Under the pieces are notes generated by a model, which saw only the letters and a program-made list of their open reading frames with translations, searched no databases and had not been told where the DNA came from. DNA of 64,000 nt from Siderastrea siderea. Lineage: Eukaryota; Cnidaria; Anthozoa; Scleractinia; Rhizangiidae. The translations under genes were made by a program, and so were the position numbers. Location of the stretch: contig OZ034968.1 in assembly GCA_964030785.1 (NCBI GenBank), positions 41,085,186 through 41,149,185 of the forward strand, in the 5' to 3' direction. Shown piece by piece: positions 39,006 to 51,096 of this stretch. Every line of letters starts with the position of its first letter. The first letter of the stretch is position 1.

Positions 39006-39891
39006 CCATTTTAAAAATCGAATTTTCGACAAGTAATCTTTATCCGATTTCGGTGATTTTTGGTATTCTAAATAACCAATGTTCAAATTCTACAAATCTT
39101 TAAATTTTAAGACAAACGAAGTAAACGATAAAGAGATAGGAGCGCTAGAAAGAAAACATCCCTTTCTTAAATCAATGCGAATATTTCCATCAAACGAAGA
39201 TAGATTTTCCAATTAAGCTCAAAAAGTTCCAAGACTTAAAGGTCTACTGTGGTCTACAAAATTGGCTGGATAGAAATTGCTTCACGGTTGATTACTGAAT
39301 TTTGGCTTCAAAACATTATGCTTGTGATTTTTTTCAGCTGTTGGTTTTCTGAAAGCTTGATGCCCCCTTAAACTTTGCTGACAAATCGGAAAAGACCGGA
39401 AAGTTTTAGTGAAACCTGCAAGACAACGATGAACAGCATGTTAATAGTGCGTAATTTATGAATCTCAAGATATCAATTTTGTTTGACTTGTGAAAAAAAC
39501 TACCGATTTGTTTTCCCTTATTTCGTACGATAAAATTTAGCATATACACAAACGACCTCATCTAGTTTCAGGGGTGTACCTTGAACGAAGCCCAGCGAAT
39601 TTGGTTCGTCAAGTTGGCCACTACTCGGCACGTCTTCAATGTTATAAAGCTTGGAAAACCCTCGTGTTCGCCGCAAATTATTCAAACATACCGCGTTCTG
39701 GGATTCATTAGCCAGGGTTCCCAATGGGGTTTAGGGCTCCAGGGCTCAAAGACGGAAAATTCGAGCCTCTAGGACTCCATTGCTTCACTCCAGGGCTCCA
39801 TTTAGCCAAAAACAGCATTTTTGATCGGGCTCCAAGTCGAGAGAGGCTTTGGGCTCCCGGACTCTGCGACAAAACTTTCAGGGCTCCAGGT
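39006..39891. other. Non-coding stretch with short AGGGCTCC repeats
   Basis: No gene recognised. From about 39725 the sequence has several AGGGCTCCAG-like repeats that flank the MITE that follows, with one more copy on its right side. Confidence 0.4.
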
Positions 39892-40032
39892 CCCAGTTGT
39901 TCAAAAGTTGGATAGCGCTATCCACCGAATAAATCTCTATCCAGTGGATAACGCAATTGGTTTCCCTAACACTTATCCACTGGATAGTGATTTATCCGGT
40001 GGATAGTGCTATCCAACTTTTGAACAACTGGG
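39892..40032. mobile_element. Palindromic MITE
   Basis: Terminal inverted repeats read CCCAGTTGTTCAAAAGTTGG at the left and the complementary CCAACTTTTGAACAACTGGG at the right, with internal GGATAGCGCTATCC-type motifs. It is 141 bp and non-coding. Confidence 0.85.
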
Positions 40033-40195
40033 GCCAGGGCTCCAAAGACCCCCCTTTGGGACCCTGATTAGCCACTTGGGAATCATAGGTCATTGACACT
40101 TTACAATAACAGCAATCATCTTTAACGAGGAAGCCATCTTAACAAAATGTTAGTAGGCTGAATGTGGTTGTCGTTTGCAATTTGTTGGAACGATA

Positions 40196-41640
40196 ATGAG
40201 TGCAAGTCGTAAGAAAACCAAGCACTACAATTCAAAATGGAGTGGGAATCATGTTGAAAGCAGTAACAACGGTAAGTTGGAGTTAAGTCTGTTAAGTCGG
40301 CGACGTTTTATGTTTTAATACGAAATGTATGTCGACTGCGAGTAGTTTCTAATTTTGGCGATGGCGATAGCTATTGTGGGGCGGCCGAAATACACACGCA
40401 CGCGCGCGACACTTCGAGGAGACGCGACGCGAGGGGAGCACAAAAAGCTAATTTTTGGCGCTCCCCTCGCGTCGCGTCTCCTCCAAATTTCGCGTGCGCG
40501 TGTGTGTGTATTTCGCCCGCCCCACAATCGCCATCGCCTAAATTTGCGACTACTCGCAGTCTAAAATGCATGTGTGCTCTCGTCGGTAAATATTTCAATT
40601 CGTGGAATTGATTACAGATACAAAGTCTCAAGCGCTCGGGCAGATAATGGTGATTCAAGACCCATTTCGTTTGGAGATAGGATGAAGGTAATTAACAACA
40701 GGCAAAAAGAGGAGAAAACCTCTCTGGCACAGCGTTTTTCTTCAAAAAGGAAAGTCGAGGGCTCTGAGAAATCACCAAAACTGTTACCACCCAGAACTAG
40801 AAGCAGACTGAAGAAGGAAATTGAGCTAGAATCATCAACTAATCCTCAGTATGAATCCTATACAAATTGCGATAAGGGACCACTAAATCTCCAAAAAGTT
40901 GTGAATGAAAAAGAGCTGGGCTGGGATTCAACATGAACTTTGAGTGCAACGAGTGCAATGTGGTAAACGAGAACTGTACTGATGAAATTTATGAAGACGA
41001 GAACTAACGAGACCCAAAAAGAATAAAATTGAATGAACCTTGTGTTTTGGGAACTATCCATTTTGGCAATGGACATACACAACTCGAGCATCTCCTCGCA
41101 CCTACGGATGTACATTGCTTTCATTCAAAGTCAAGAACATAGAAAGAAGGGTGGAGCAACAAATTGAACGAGTTACTAAAAACAGCTGTTTAGAAATGGC
41201 TGGAGAGGGAAATAGACAGTGCAGACAGCAGCCAGAATATTGCTATTTCATAAGACTTGGGATGGCAGAAGAGAGGAAATACCAGGAATTCCAGAACAGA
41301 GCAGGGTAGAGCTGTTGGTAGACGTACCGGAAAGAAAGTTGGTTATGAGACCAAAACTACGGCTTGTCGTGTGCCGCGAAGGTAGAGAAGGAGCCTCAAA
41401 AACACGATTGTCGGATAAATCATGAAGGAATTTCAAAATCAATGGAAGCTGTTGCAGCAGTGGACATCTATGAACGATCTAAAAAAGATGGGGTTCATTA
41501 CAATACCTTTATTGACGATGAAGACAGCAGCACAATTTCTCACATGAGACAAGTTGTGGGTGCACAAACGAGTGTTGTAATGAACAAAATTCTCCCCCGC
41601 AAAAAAAAACACAAACAAACAAAACAAGAATGACCCTCTC
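40196..41640 (+). pseudogene. Decayed Mutator-like transposase gene
   Basis: A short first exon starts at ATG near 40197 with an SRKKTKHYNSKW-like basic N-terminus and a GGTAAG donor. It is followed by an intron-like interval now filled by a palindrome (40334-40561) and an acceptor near 40615. Downstream fragments in several frames recall the Mutator-like protein family seen in cnidarian and arthropod genomes: an ERRVEQQIERVTKNSCLEM block, a remnant of the STGRSYNS-type region, and HDCRINHEGISKSMEAVAAV followed by TFIDDEDSSTISH. The frame changes between blocks (about 40935, 41300, 41400) show it is broken. The family assignment rests on remembered motif similarity. Confidence 0.5.
40334..40561. 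mobile_element. Long single-stem palindrome (228 bp)
   Basis: The two halves are inverted copies: GACTGCGAGTAG at the left end against CTACTCGCAGTC at the right end, GGCGATGGCGATAG against the CGCCATCGCC region, and GCGACGCGAGGGGAGC against GCTCCCCTCGCGTCGC around the centre. Non-coding, and markedly GC-rich compared with its surroundings. Confidence 0.85.
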
Positions 41641-43958
41641 CCAGAACGTTGAACGTTTGCACTGAATTATTGTATAATCGTACAACCTGTACAGCTGTAG
41701 CTTAGTTTTTTAACCCTTTCTTTTCGGATTATGACCTTAATAAGCATGCAGACTTCACCCATATAAAGAGAGAGTTCGGTGGTGACCCATACAAGCCAAA
41801 TCTCAGATCAAGACTGAGCAAGATAGAAACACTACACCGCCGAGTCGACAACGATCAATAACATGATTCCACGGACACCTCGACTCGGTCTTATCAAAGT
41901 ATATGGTAGACAAAATGGCCAAAGCAGGCCTATCATACTCTGTTTTTGCAAGGCTGCATAAAAGGTTAAGCACAAGAGGGGTGTTTGCATTACTAGCTGG
42001 TGCAGGCCAAAGAAGTGCAAGAGTGACAAACAGCGCGCACATTCTATCAATGATCGTCTCTTTCCTCAAGGATGGACTGTGATTTCCTGTTATTTGTACG
42101 TTTAAATATGTGAAGATAACTATATTGTAAAACTTTTTCACGAAACAAATCTCTTCTAACATCCATAATTTTATGCAAAAATGACGTAAGGAGAATTAGA
42201 CACTTCAAAAATACATGGTACTCAATTCAAAATTCAAAATAAATTCAATGTTATGGATTATTTTTGCCTCATTACACTTTGACAAATGAGGTTGCCGGAG
42301 TTATTGAGGGTAAAATTATAAAGAAAATGACCTGAAGGGGAAAAGTCACTTCGAGTTTGTGGGAGATTCGAGGTATGAAGGGAAAAATTGCAGTAGATGT
42401 ATGGAGCAAATCCAAGGGAAATAAATTCTGGCTCGAGTTAGCGCGAGCTTCGAGTTACCGAGGGTTCGATTTACCGGGAGTGAACCGTACTAACATAATA
42501 TGTCAGCAAGCCATCAAAGCATCTCTTGGCCAGCAAAACTAGGTGAAATTGTCTTCTGTTGATTAATGGCACAACACCTGCAATACCTAACAATCCGTGC
42601 ATCACTTAAGAGGCAAGATCAGAGTTCAGGAAGATATTTTTTGGCAGCTCGATTCTTTAGTATCTCCATGGCCGCACCGTGCAGAGGACAGGAAATGAAT
42701 TTCGCAGTTACTACTGCAATTTTCCAATCGCAGGACCATTTAATTCCGAGTTGACTAAAGACTGCTCGTCAGAGGTCGAGTACAGATCTTGTAAACAATA
42801 ACAACGAGGGAGGTATAATGTGTATATCATTTTTTATTGTCCAACTGATTTGTTTTATTTCTTATGAATGTACTTTTTGATAAATTATTAACAGAAGCTG
42901 CTTTTGGATGGGAATATTCAACAATTATTTCACGAGTGCGTGTTAGATGTATAGAGGATATTACACGGCGGCACGAGGATAAAGTAATTGTTTTATAAAA
43001 TTCTCAACTTACGAAATGGCTATTGAATCTTTTGCCAGAGTTTGGAAGAAACGGCGTCAACTTTTAAACACCGCGGTTCTTGAAATGTCATCCAGTTTCC
43101 TTGTAAGGAAAAACGCAGGATTAAAGGCTGATAACATAAGTGCTGTCAACCAATGAGATCACTCGAAAATCAATACCGATATTGAAAATTTAATAGAAGT
43201 GATATACTGTCACTACCTTGTTTGGAAAGCCCATGTTTCAAAAAGAACAGGAAAAATGTTTGCTTTCCTCCACTTTTTTTCCTCCAACTTACTTCGAATA
43301 ATAAGCATTTTATACTGCGGTTCAGTTGATTGTAAAACAATAATTCCACACAATTTCCTCGCATGTATGAACTAATAGCCAACATGAATTAACATACGAC
43401 TCGACTTCGAGGAGTAACTATTTACGAGAGGAATTTTCCAATAAATGACTGTAGTACGTGAAACAAAACACCCAGTTATCCCATCTAACGAAATATAAGA
43501 AGCAACCTCGAACCAACCAGTGCTGCAACAAAAAACGACGTTTTACTGCTACAAACCACTTGAATGCGTGCAGCAGCCAAGCCGACCTGTTCGGCATCTG
43601 TTTTCCGGCTGACTGTTTGAAAATACAATGTGCAAAGGATGTAACCTCATTGTTTTGTAGTAGCACGATTTAAGACATTTGCAAATGTTGAGCTCGGCTG
43701 AACTGAAGCAAAACCAAGGCAAATATATTTATTATTTTTACTCTCAATCGATATTTAGATCTAGTGCCATTTGTTACGTTAGTATATAGAACTTTCGATT
43801 TCCTGTGGCCTTCGTTCGTTTTAGACTGTTTCCAAGTAGAAAATTTTGATGAAATTTGTTCTTTGGCGTTCTTACTAGTTGAAAGGTTATGAACGTTTAC
43901 ATTCATGGTTACCAGGAAAACAATATACGTATTTTTACGTTCTCAGTCTAAATTAAGC
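41641..43958. other. Non-coding stretch between the Mutator-like remnant and SLC17 paralog 2
   Basis: No gene recognised. A small MITE-like segment with CGAGTTAGCGCGAGCTTCGA lies near 42430-42485. Confidence 0.4.
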
Positions 43959-46900
43959 TTATTCAGCAGGTTTCTCTTCAGCAGTTTCATCCTGTTTTTC
44001 TTCATCTTTACTCTCTTCTGGTTTGTCCTCTTCTTTCTTTTCAGCATCCTGTTTATCGTGTTTCTCCGCTCCTTTCTCTTCTTCTCCTTCCTCTCTGTCG
44101 TCTTCATCATCTTCCTTGCTCGTGTCTGCCCAGGGTTGTAGGTCACCTGACACCAGCAAACCAAAGATCACAATGCCAATAATGTAGACTATAGCTGTGA
44201 TCCAGAATACAATGCGCCACTCGCCAGCGGTCTAAAAAGGAAACAAGATAGAGTTAAAGGAACACGTAACCTAACTTCAGTACTACTTCGAAAAGCTACA
44301 GACATATTGTTTTCAAAGGAAACCCAAGTTTATTCACTAATTTTCTGAAATTATTATTAAGTGCCTTTTAACCCAGTAAGAACTGATATGAAAATGCACA
44401 TTCTCCTTACTGTTCTCCGTACATTTCTTATGAACTAGTAAAATGTAAAGGGTTAAGATGGATGATAATTGGGCTGGTTTTTTCAAGTTCTTCCTTCGTG
44501 TTTTGGAAAAATTGCAAGCAATATACTAGGGTTTGTCCTCCTTTTGAGAAAATCATTAGATTCCTTACTCTTGACTTTCTAGGAACATTTCTTTGCGAGA
44601 AAGGGTGCGTTGCTTTCATTTCAGTACAGTGTTGAACCGAACATTAGTAGAAGACACTCTAGTGTCAGCAGGGACCTTGAGCAATCACAGCGTTGATGTT
44701 TCGGATGTCTAATATATATATAAGGCTGGTACCGGAAGCCGGCGCATTTTGAAGTCACCAGATTGAGCCACATAAGTCGTGTTAAGAAACAAACAACCTA
44801 AAGGCATCAGGAAGTAAGAACGCGGACCAGATTACATGGCAAAGGGCTTATATGGTGCGCAAAGAAAAAATGTCTCACGTCTCTTTTCAGACAGTTCTGA
44901 CGACAAAATTGAACTACAGCTTCAGTGACCACGAATGATCATGACAGTACGAACACTATTTCAAATGGTAAAATGCAGAGAAGAGCTATTTGAGAAGGTT
45001 AAATGCAGCAAAGAGTGCAAGAGAAAGGCTTTATAGTTTTATATTATTTTTCGCTGCCCGAGAAGAAAATCCTTCGGCAGAAGATGGGATTTTCTTCATT
45101 TTCTTCCAATAAGAACGCTAATTGCACACGAAGCTACATTCTCGTTCCCAGAAACCTCTATTGCAATGGTCAGCTGATTGCCTTTTGAGGATAAGAAAGG
45201 TACAGCTATTGATCAGACTAAACGCATACGCATTTCTGCCCTTTTACCTTATTAGGAGTGACAATCCCGACAATTTGCGGGCTGATGAAGCCTGGTGACG
45301 CGCCAAATACATTCGTGACGCCCATGATGACACCTGCGTACTGAGGCGCAATGTCCAGGATGTTCACGGCATATCCGGATGCGTTTAGACCTGTTATGCC
45401 GACACCAATGGTTAGGAAAGCTACAGCGACGGCTGGATTGGTAGCGTAACCCGTAATCAGGATAAATATTGAAGCCGTTGTACAACCTGTGAAAGAAGAA
45501 AATCTATCAAGGGGAGATACGAGCAGTTAAACTATAACGAAGGTTATCGATGGTCATTAAAGATGTGTTTATTGTTCATCGTGATGAACGTTTATTCGTT
45601 TGTCTTACGATGGAATGGCTTTGAGTTGTTGATCGCGACGTTTCGACTGCAATACTGCTAGTCTTCATCAGGCGATGAAGTCGATTATTTACGTGTCGCT
45701 ATTTTTAGCATGTTGGTTCGCTGCTATTAATGCATTTCGATGCTCATTATTATTCCGACTATTAGATGTTGTTCCCTCACAGGTCCGCTTTGTAGTTCAT
45801 CGGCTGTAGTGCTTTCTGATCGTAGGTATCCAAGCTTCAGGAATTTCGATTTCACTATCTCTATTGATGTTATTAGGATGAAGTCTTATATGGATAGCCT
45901 GTCTGACCCTACGTGTGTACCAGTGAGGGTCACGATCAATAGGAAGATGCCCCGTTTCGTTAGCGTGCTCCGAAACTGCAGAGGTTTGCGTACGAGCAAG
46001 CCGTATATCTCTGTCGTGTTCTTTTATCCTGTCTTGCATCGCTCTCCCTGTTTCCCCGATGTATACTTTGCTGCACTCACATGGAATCTTATAGACGACA
46101 CCGTCTTGTTTAGTTGGTTCAAGGGCGTCTTTCGGTCGCACTAAGTGAGACCTAAGAGTTGTGTCTGATTTGAAGACGGTGCGTACGCGTTGTTGTTGTA
46201 GGCAGCGACGAAGAACCTCTGATACACCTTTTATGTAGGGCAGAACCGCAGTAGATTTAAATTCCTGCGTAGGTTCTTTGTTGGCTGTTGGTCTTGTTGT
46301 CTTTGTGAGCTTCCGTACAAATGAAGAGGAATATCCGTTCGAAACAAGTACCGATGATAAATGTTTCTTTTCCTCAGAGATAGCTGATGGTTTTGATGTG
46401 AAGTGTTTGGCTCGGTCGTATAGACACTTAACAATATCACGTTTCACTGACTGAGGATGGTGTGAATCATAGGCTAGGTATTGGTCAGTGTGGGTAGGCT
46501 TTCTGTAAACAGTGGTAGTGAGAAGATCGTTTGAATCCCTTGAAACTGACGTGTCAAGAAAGGGGGTAGTGTTATTTTTCTCGATTTCCATGGTAAAACG
46601 AATAGTAGGCTGTTGACTGTTTAGATGTTGTAAAAAGCCGCCAGCTGTTAGCCTTCGGTCAAACGGATTCAATATCATTCAATACTATTGAAACAACATT
46701 GCCGCACGATGTTGAAAGAAGTAACCAATGGAATTCAACATTGTTATTAACATTGTAACTTGAGTCAATATCATTCAACACCATTCAATACTGTTGAAAC
46801 AATATTGCTGTATGATGTTGAAAGATGTAGCCAATGGAATTCAACATTGTTCGTAACTTTGTAACTTGAATCAATATCATTCAAAATCAGTCAACACTAT

Positions 46901-49900
46901 TGAAACAACATTGCTGCACGATATTGAAAGAGGTAGCCAATGGAATTTAGCATTGTAGTTAACGTTGAAAATTGGATAAATGTCATTCAACATCATTCAA
47001 CACTGCTGAAACAACATTGCCGTATGATGTTCAAAGAGGTAGCCAATGGAATTCAACATTGTTATTAACATTGTAACTTCAATCAATATCATTCAACTTC
47101 GCTCAACGCTGTCAGACTGTTGAAACAACATTCCTGCACGATGTTGAAAGAGGTAGCCAATGGAATTCAACATCATCCAACATTTTTGAATAGGAGAATT
47201 TCAGTTTTTGTTGTTAATGGCCCTGGCAATCCTCGATTAGATGCTTAAGACAAGGGTTTGTTTGTTCAAAGCCTGAGGTGTGTGGAATTGAAAAGGTTCG
47301 TAGATAAACATTACGTCAGCAGAATTCCGCCAATACAACTTTGTTGAATGAGATGGCTAAACGAATTCAACATTGTTTTTCACACCTTATTAGGAAAGAA
47401 AGATGATTCAGTATCATTCAACATTATTCAGCATGGTGGTTAAGTACGTTTAACATGTTAGTACTGTAAGAGTGAAAAGCGTTGAACGGTGTTAAATCGA
47501 AATGTTGAACCCGTTTTTCCCAGACGTCGAATGACTTCAATTTCACAGTCAACTGTCAACGAAAGTTAAAGTGTCAAGCAACAAATTATTGAAATTTTTA
47601 TCGACAAACAAAAGAGATTTTTCTGTCACCCGTGAACAATTTGCCTGAATGAGTCAAGGATCCAGTGATTGGAACTTAGGTCGTTTCCGTTAAAATGCAA
47701 CTTTTTGTACCGTCAATAGTCAAGGAGATACCCCAAGAATAGCAGTTATGACAGACACCTTTGAATCTACACTAAATTGTTCTCCGTAAATTCGTGAGTG
47801 GTAATTACTAGCAGAATGTTTCTAGTATTACTTCCGCTTTATCTTGGTTTGTTGTATATCCTGTTCGTGAAAACGTAATGCCCAATAAGAAAATGTCCGT
47901 AAGAGATAGGTGTTCCCAAGGCATGAGTTCAATGTAAGACTGGAAATGACAACGTTGCACTTCAGTTTAGCGGCAGTTGTCTAACATCGACTGTTTAAGG
48001 TGTGTATTGTTACTTGCGAAGAGCACATTTGACCCAGAACAGTTAAACTTTGTCATTTATCGTCCCCATTAGAGGTGAGCCTTTTTTTACTCCGGAAGAT
48101 TTCAGCGAAGGGTATACTCTACCTTTTGTGAGAAAGTGTTTGAATTTCTGCTCAGGTTTATGCACTCCGATTCTAGCTAAGGTACAACCAATATGAAACT
48201 CTTATCGTAGTGCCTGATTTTAGATATTTAAAGCTTTATGCTAGTTTAAAACAGTATTTTTATCTTACAGGAAAATAGAGTGCCACCTACCAAATATAAA
48301 ACAATTGTCTACATTTATAGAATCTATAAAAAAATTAATGAATTCTGATAATTCTTTTGTTAACATTCAATTGATGAGATTCATTCTATCATGCTTAAAT
48401 TCACGCAATAATTTATTATCAATACAGACTGATGTAACTTGATTGTCGTCTCCTTATTACCTTATTCTTTCTTTTTGTTGAACAATTTTGTTCCTTTTGT
48501 TGAGTTTTATGCTTTTGCAATACTGTAAGAAATTCTAGTCATGCAAATAAGGCTAATTGTTGTTGTTGTTATCTTACCCACTGTGAATACGCATCTTCTT
48601 GTGTTTTTGACTGTCATTTTGTTTTTTATGAGCCAGTCCACGAGTACCCCTCCGGCTGGTCCCACAAACGCTTTAACCACATATGGCAAGGCTGCCAGGA
48701 ATCCTGTCTGTAAACGAAGAAGTCAGAAATTATTAGACACCACTTTGAAAACGAGTAGGGTGCTGAGACCGAATAAGGTCACGGAGATCACCCAACAACA
48801 AAGAAGTGGTCCGTCAAATGAAATATCATAAAATAGCAAACTCGGCAGATTTGAGAAAGTCTGGATAAAAAGTCACTAAAGCTTTTTCAAAAAAAGAGAA
48901 AATTCAGTACAAACTTCTCAATTCTGAAAGTGGCATGTCCCTCCTTAACAAAGATCGCCTAATGTTTTGAAGCCATTATATATATTTATTTCATTTTCTG
49001 CAAACGAACTATTTCCAAACTTGGCAAAATTACACCATTTGGGGGGTGCTTTTCGGACAACGCACATAGTTTAATCAATAAATTGTTTTTCAAAACTCTT
49101 TCCCAGTATTTGTTTTTTTTAAGTGGCAAATTATTTAGTTTTAATAATAATAATAATAATAATAATAACAGAAACAAAAAGAACGCTACAAACCGACAAT
49201 AAAATCCAAATTCAAAAAACAAACAGATGCCTAGCGCGGGAAATCTTGCGCTATATATGCTGTATATACGACCTTAAAGCTTGCCTCTTAGCTCACCTTA
49301 GCGAGGTCAAAGTGCATTACTTCGATGAAATATTTAGGGAGACAGATCAGTATGGTGTACATGCCCCAGTCTGCGGTGAAGTTAGCTGTGATGATGGCCC
49401 ATACGGGACCTGACATGAAAATAGATTTCCAAGGAACTTTGCCTTTCTAAACAAAAAAACAGAATAAGTAAGTAAATAAGTAAATAGTAAATAAAATAGA
49501 ATGATTAAAGTAAAAGTAAAATAAAGAAAAATGAGTAGATGAGTAAATAATGACTGAAAGATTGAATAAACGAATGAGCGAATAAACGAATGAATGAACG
49601 AACGAATGAACGAACGAATGAACAAATGAATGAACAATCAATCAATCAATGAATAAATGAATGAATGAACATGAAGCTGGCTTGGAATAACTTTTCTTTT
49701 CTTAAGACAAGGGTCATCAGTTAACATGGACTGAACTTGTCTGTAGTCTTGATGAGTGACAACCTACAAACTTATTTTTACCGTGTTTTTCTCTTTACTT
49801 TTGAGAAATTTTGTTACGTTAGTTTTCTCTGTGTTTTACAGATTTCTTAGTTTGATTCAATTTCACCCATTTTCTCCCATAACAATAAGACCCTCCGTTT

Positions 49901-50185
49901 GAAAAATTCTTTTGCATTAATGCCTATCGCTCAAGCCTGCCTAGGCATCCATATATACCTTGCGCGCGCGTGCCTACGTTTCATTTAGATATTTTTTGTT
50001 CTTTTGTTGGGGGGGAGAGGGAAGGACTAAATGATAAATAGGAATCAACCTTACCTTTGCTTGCGGTAGTTTTGCTATACTTTCTTCTATATAGACTTTT
50101 TCTTCAGGCGTGATGGTCGGATGTTCGGATGGGGAACCGTGAATCGCTAGTTGCCATACAAAGAACCACAACAGACCAACCGCAC
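43959..50185 (-). CDS. SLC17 family anion transporter, paralog 2 (3' half)
   Basis: Minus-strand exons in order: 50185-50055, 49446-49297, 48707-48578, 45486-45248, 44231-43959 (stop), with GT-AG borders and consistent phases. Exon lengths match paralog 1 (131/122, 150/153, 130/130, 239/239), so the two genes are tandem duplicates. Visible blocks include LLWFFVWQLAIHGSPSEHP, VPWKSIFMSGPVWA, and LDIAPQYAGVIMGV. The C-terminal tail differs: after SGDLQPWADTSK it runs about 55 residues of Asp/Glu/Lys repeats, absent from paralog 1. The first exon here begins in phase 1 and needs at least three upstream exons, none of which is visible before the Polinton, so they lie beyond it or are lost. Confidence 0.85.
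45560..46678 (-). mobile_element. 5'-truncated Penelope-like element with GIY-YIG endonuclease
   Basis: The 293-codon open frame at 46678-45797 begins inside the reverse transcriptase C-terminus (FLDTSVSRD and YRKPTHTDQYLAYDSHHP, typical of the RT thumb of Penelope-like elements). It continues into a GIY-YIG endonuclease with VVYKIPCECSKVYIGETGR and an HE-containing segment, ending near IRKHYSR. The 3' flank has CGACGTTTCGACTGCAATA-type sequence followed by CTTCATCAGG. The RT catalytic palm is missing, so the copy is inactive. It lies in an SLC17 intron. Confidence 0.8.
46668..47187. repeat. Satellite of about five 106-bp units
   Basis: Five diverged tandem units share TCAATATCATTCAACA, GTTGAAACAACATTG, GATGTTGAAAGAGGTAGCC and AATGGAATTCAACATTG in that order. 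They start at about 46668, 46764, 46872, 46978 and 47084. The array directly abuts the 5' truncation point of the Penelope fragment. Confidence 0.85.
47188..48577. other. Intron sequence of SLC17 paralog 2
   Basis: No exon or RNA gene seen; a few further ATTCAACATTG-like satellite fragments occur up to about 47460. Confidence 0.4.
49450..49680. repeat. GAAT/GAAC tetranucleotide microsatellite
   Basis: Imperfect tetranucleotide repeats of GAAT, GAAC and TAAA type in the intron between exons 49297-49446 and 50055-50185. The long hydrophobic open frames on the minus strand here (HSFIRSF-type) are repeat translations, not genes. Confidence 0.85.
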
Positions 50186-50459
50186 CTAAGCCCCCAACAA
50201 AAAGTTCCTTGCTATGCATGTTGTTGTAATGTCCTTGTTATAAATTTCTCGTTGCAAATTGAACAACAGTCGGGGTATTAAAGGTACAAGCAACGTAAGG
50301 TGCAATACCTATTGTACTAAGTTGATCAGTATTAACAGTAAAGTAATACAGTTAATACAAAATGTATCAGCCCTGATTCAAGGAATTTCGTCATTCTAGC
50401 TATAATATTAAAAAAAACTCCAATAATAAATTTGTGATGTTAGGAGACGAAAGAGACTC

Positions 50460-50531
50460 AGTAGTTATAGAGTTGGCGGTTCCAGCACAGTTTTAAAAAA
50501 CTGTGCTGAAACGGCCAACTCTGTAACTACT
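50460..50531. repeat. 72-bp near-perfect palindrome, candidate element terminus
   Basis: Left arm AGTAGTTATAGAGTTGGC followed by a CAGCACAGTTTT region, and the right arm is its complement ending GTAACTACT. The two 36-base arms differ at four positions. Polinton termini are known to begin 5'-AG, which this does, but a stand-alone MITE is equally possible. Confidence 0.6.
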
Positions 50532-50570
50532 ATTTCCATTAGATGAAATCTATATGTTTTTTTTTATCAC

Positions 50571-50895
50571 ATGACTCCATCACGGCAATAGACCCCCCGG
50601 CATGCTAAGTATTTGGGTGGCTTGCGAAGCAAGACGTTCAAAGACGACGCACGGGGATGGGGGGGTCGTAATTGCTAAAGCGCCAAGGCGGGAAGAGCTC
50701 GAAGAGCGATGGGCGCTTTATTATGTGATTACATTATGTGATGGAGTCATTTTATGGATAACTATATACAAGATCCATTTTTTAAGCATTGGGGAACAAA
50801 AGCGGAGCTTTTGTGAGGCAGTGAATTGATCGCTTTGCGATCAAGAGGGGAAGTTTCTTTTTGCGATGCTGGTTCCATTTTATGGATAACTATAT
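50571..50895. repeat. Cluster of foldbacks and a direct repeat
   Basis: A 13-bp perfect inverted repeat (ATGACTCCATCAC at 50571-50583 and GTGATGGAGTCAT at 50738-50750) encloses smaller hairpins: CTTGCGAAGCAAG at 50621-50633 and AAAGCGCC against GGCGCTTT (50677-50684, 50712-50719). Beyond it lie CAAAAGC-GGA-GCTTTTG at 50797-50813 and TTGATCGC-TTT-GCGATCAA at 50826-50844. A 20-bp direct repeat, CATTTTATGGATAACTATAT, occurs at 50748-50767 and 50876-50895. No gene. This may be part of the Polinton terminal region. Confidence 0.65.
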
Positions 50896-51096
50896 GTATT
50901 TTATTACATGGGCTGAATTGATTGGATTTGGATACTATATGTTGTATCTCATGATGCATCCAACGCATTATTCAATCACGTGATTCCACACCACAGGAAG
51001 TCTTTCTCGGAAAAGCAGGAAGTTTTTCTCAGAAACAAGTCTGGACATGTCTGATGAAAACAGGAAATGACTCAGCTATTTTCCAAGGTCATGATA

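Noticed and set aside
43905..44164. Plus-strand Phe/Leu-rich open frame as a membrane protein
   Set aside because: It is the antisense shadow of the acidic/Lys-rich SLC17 C-terminal exon.
49347..49641. Minus-strand hydrophobic His/Ser/Phe/Ile open frames
   Set aside because: Translations of the GAAT/GAAC microsatellite and flanking exon in the wrong frame.
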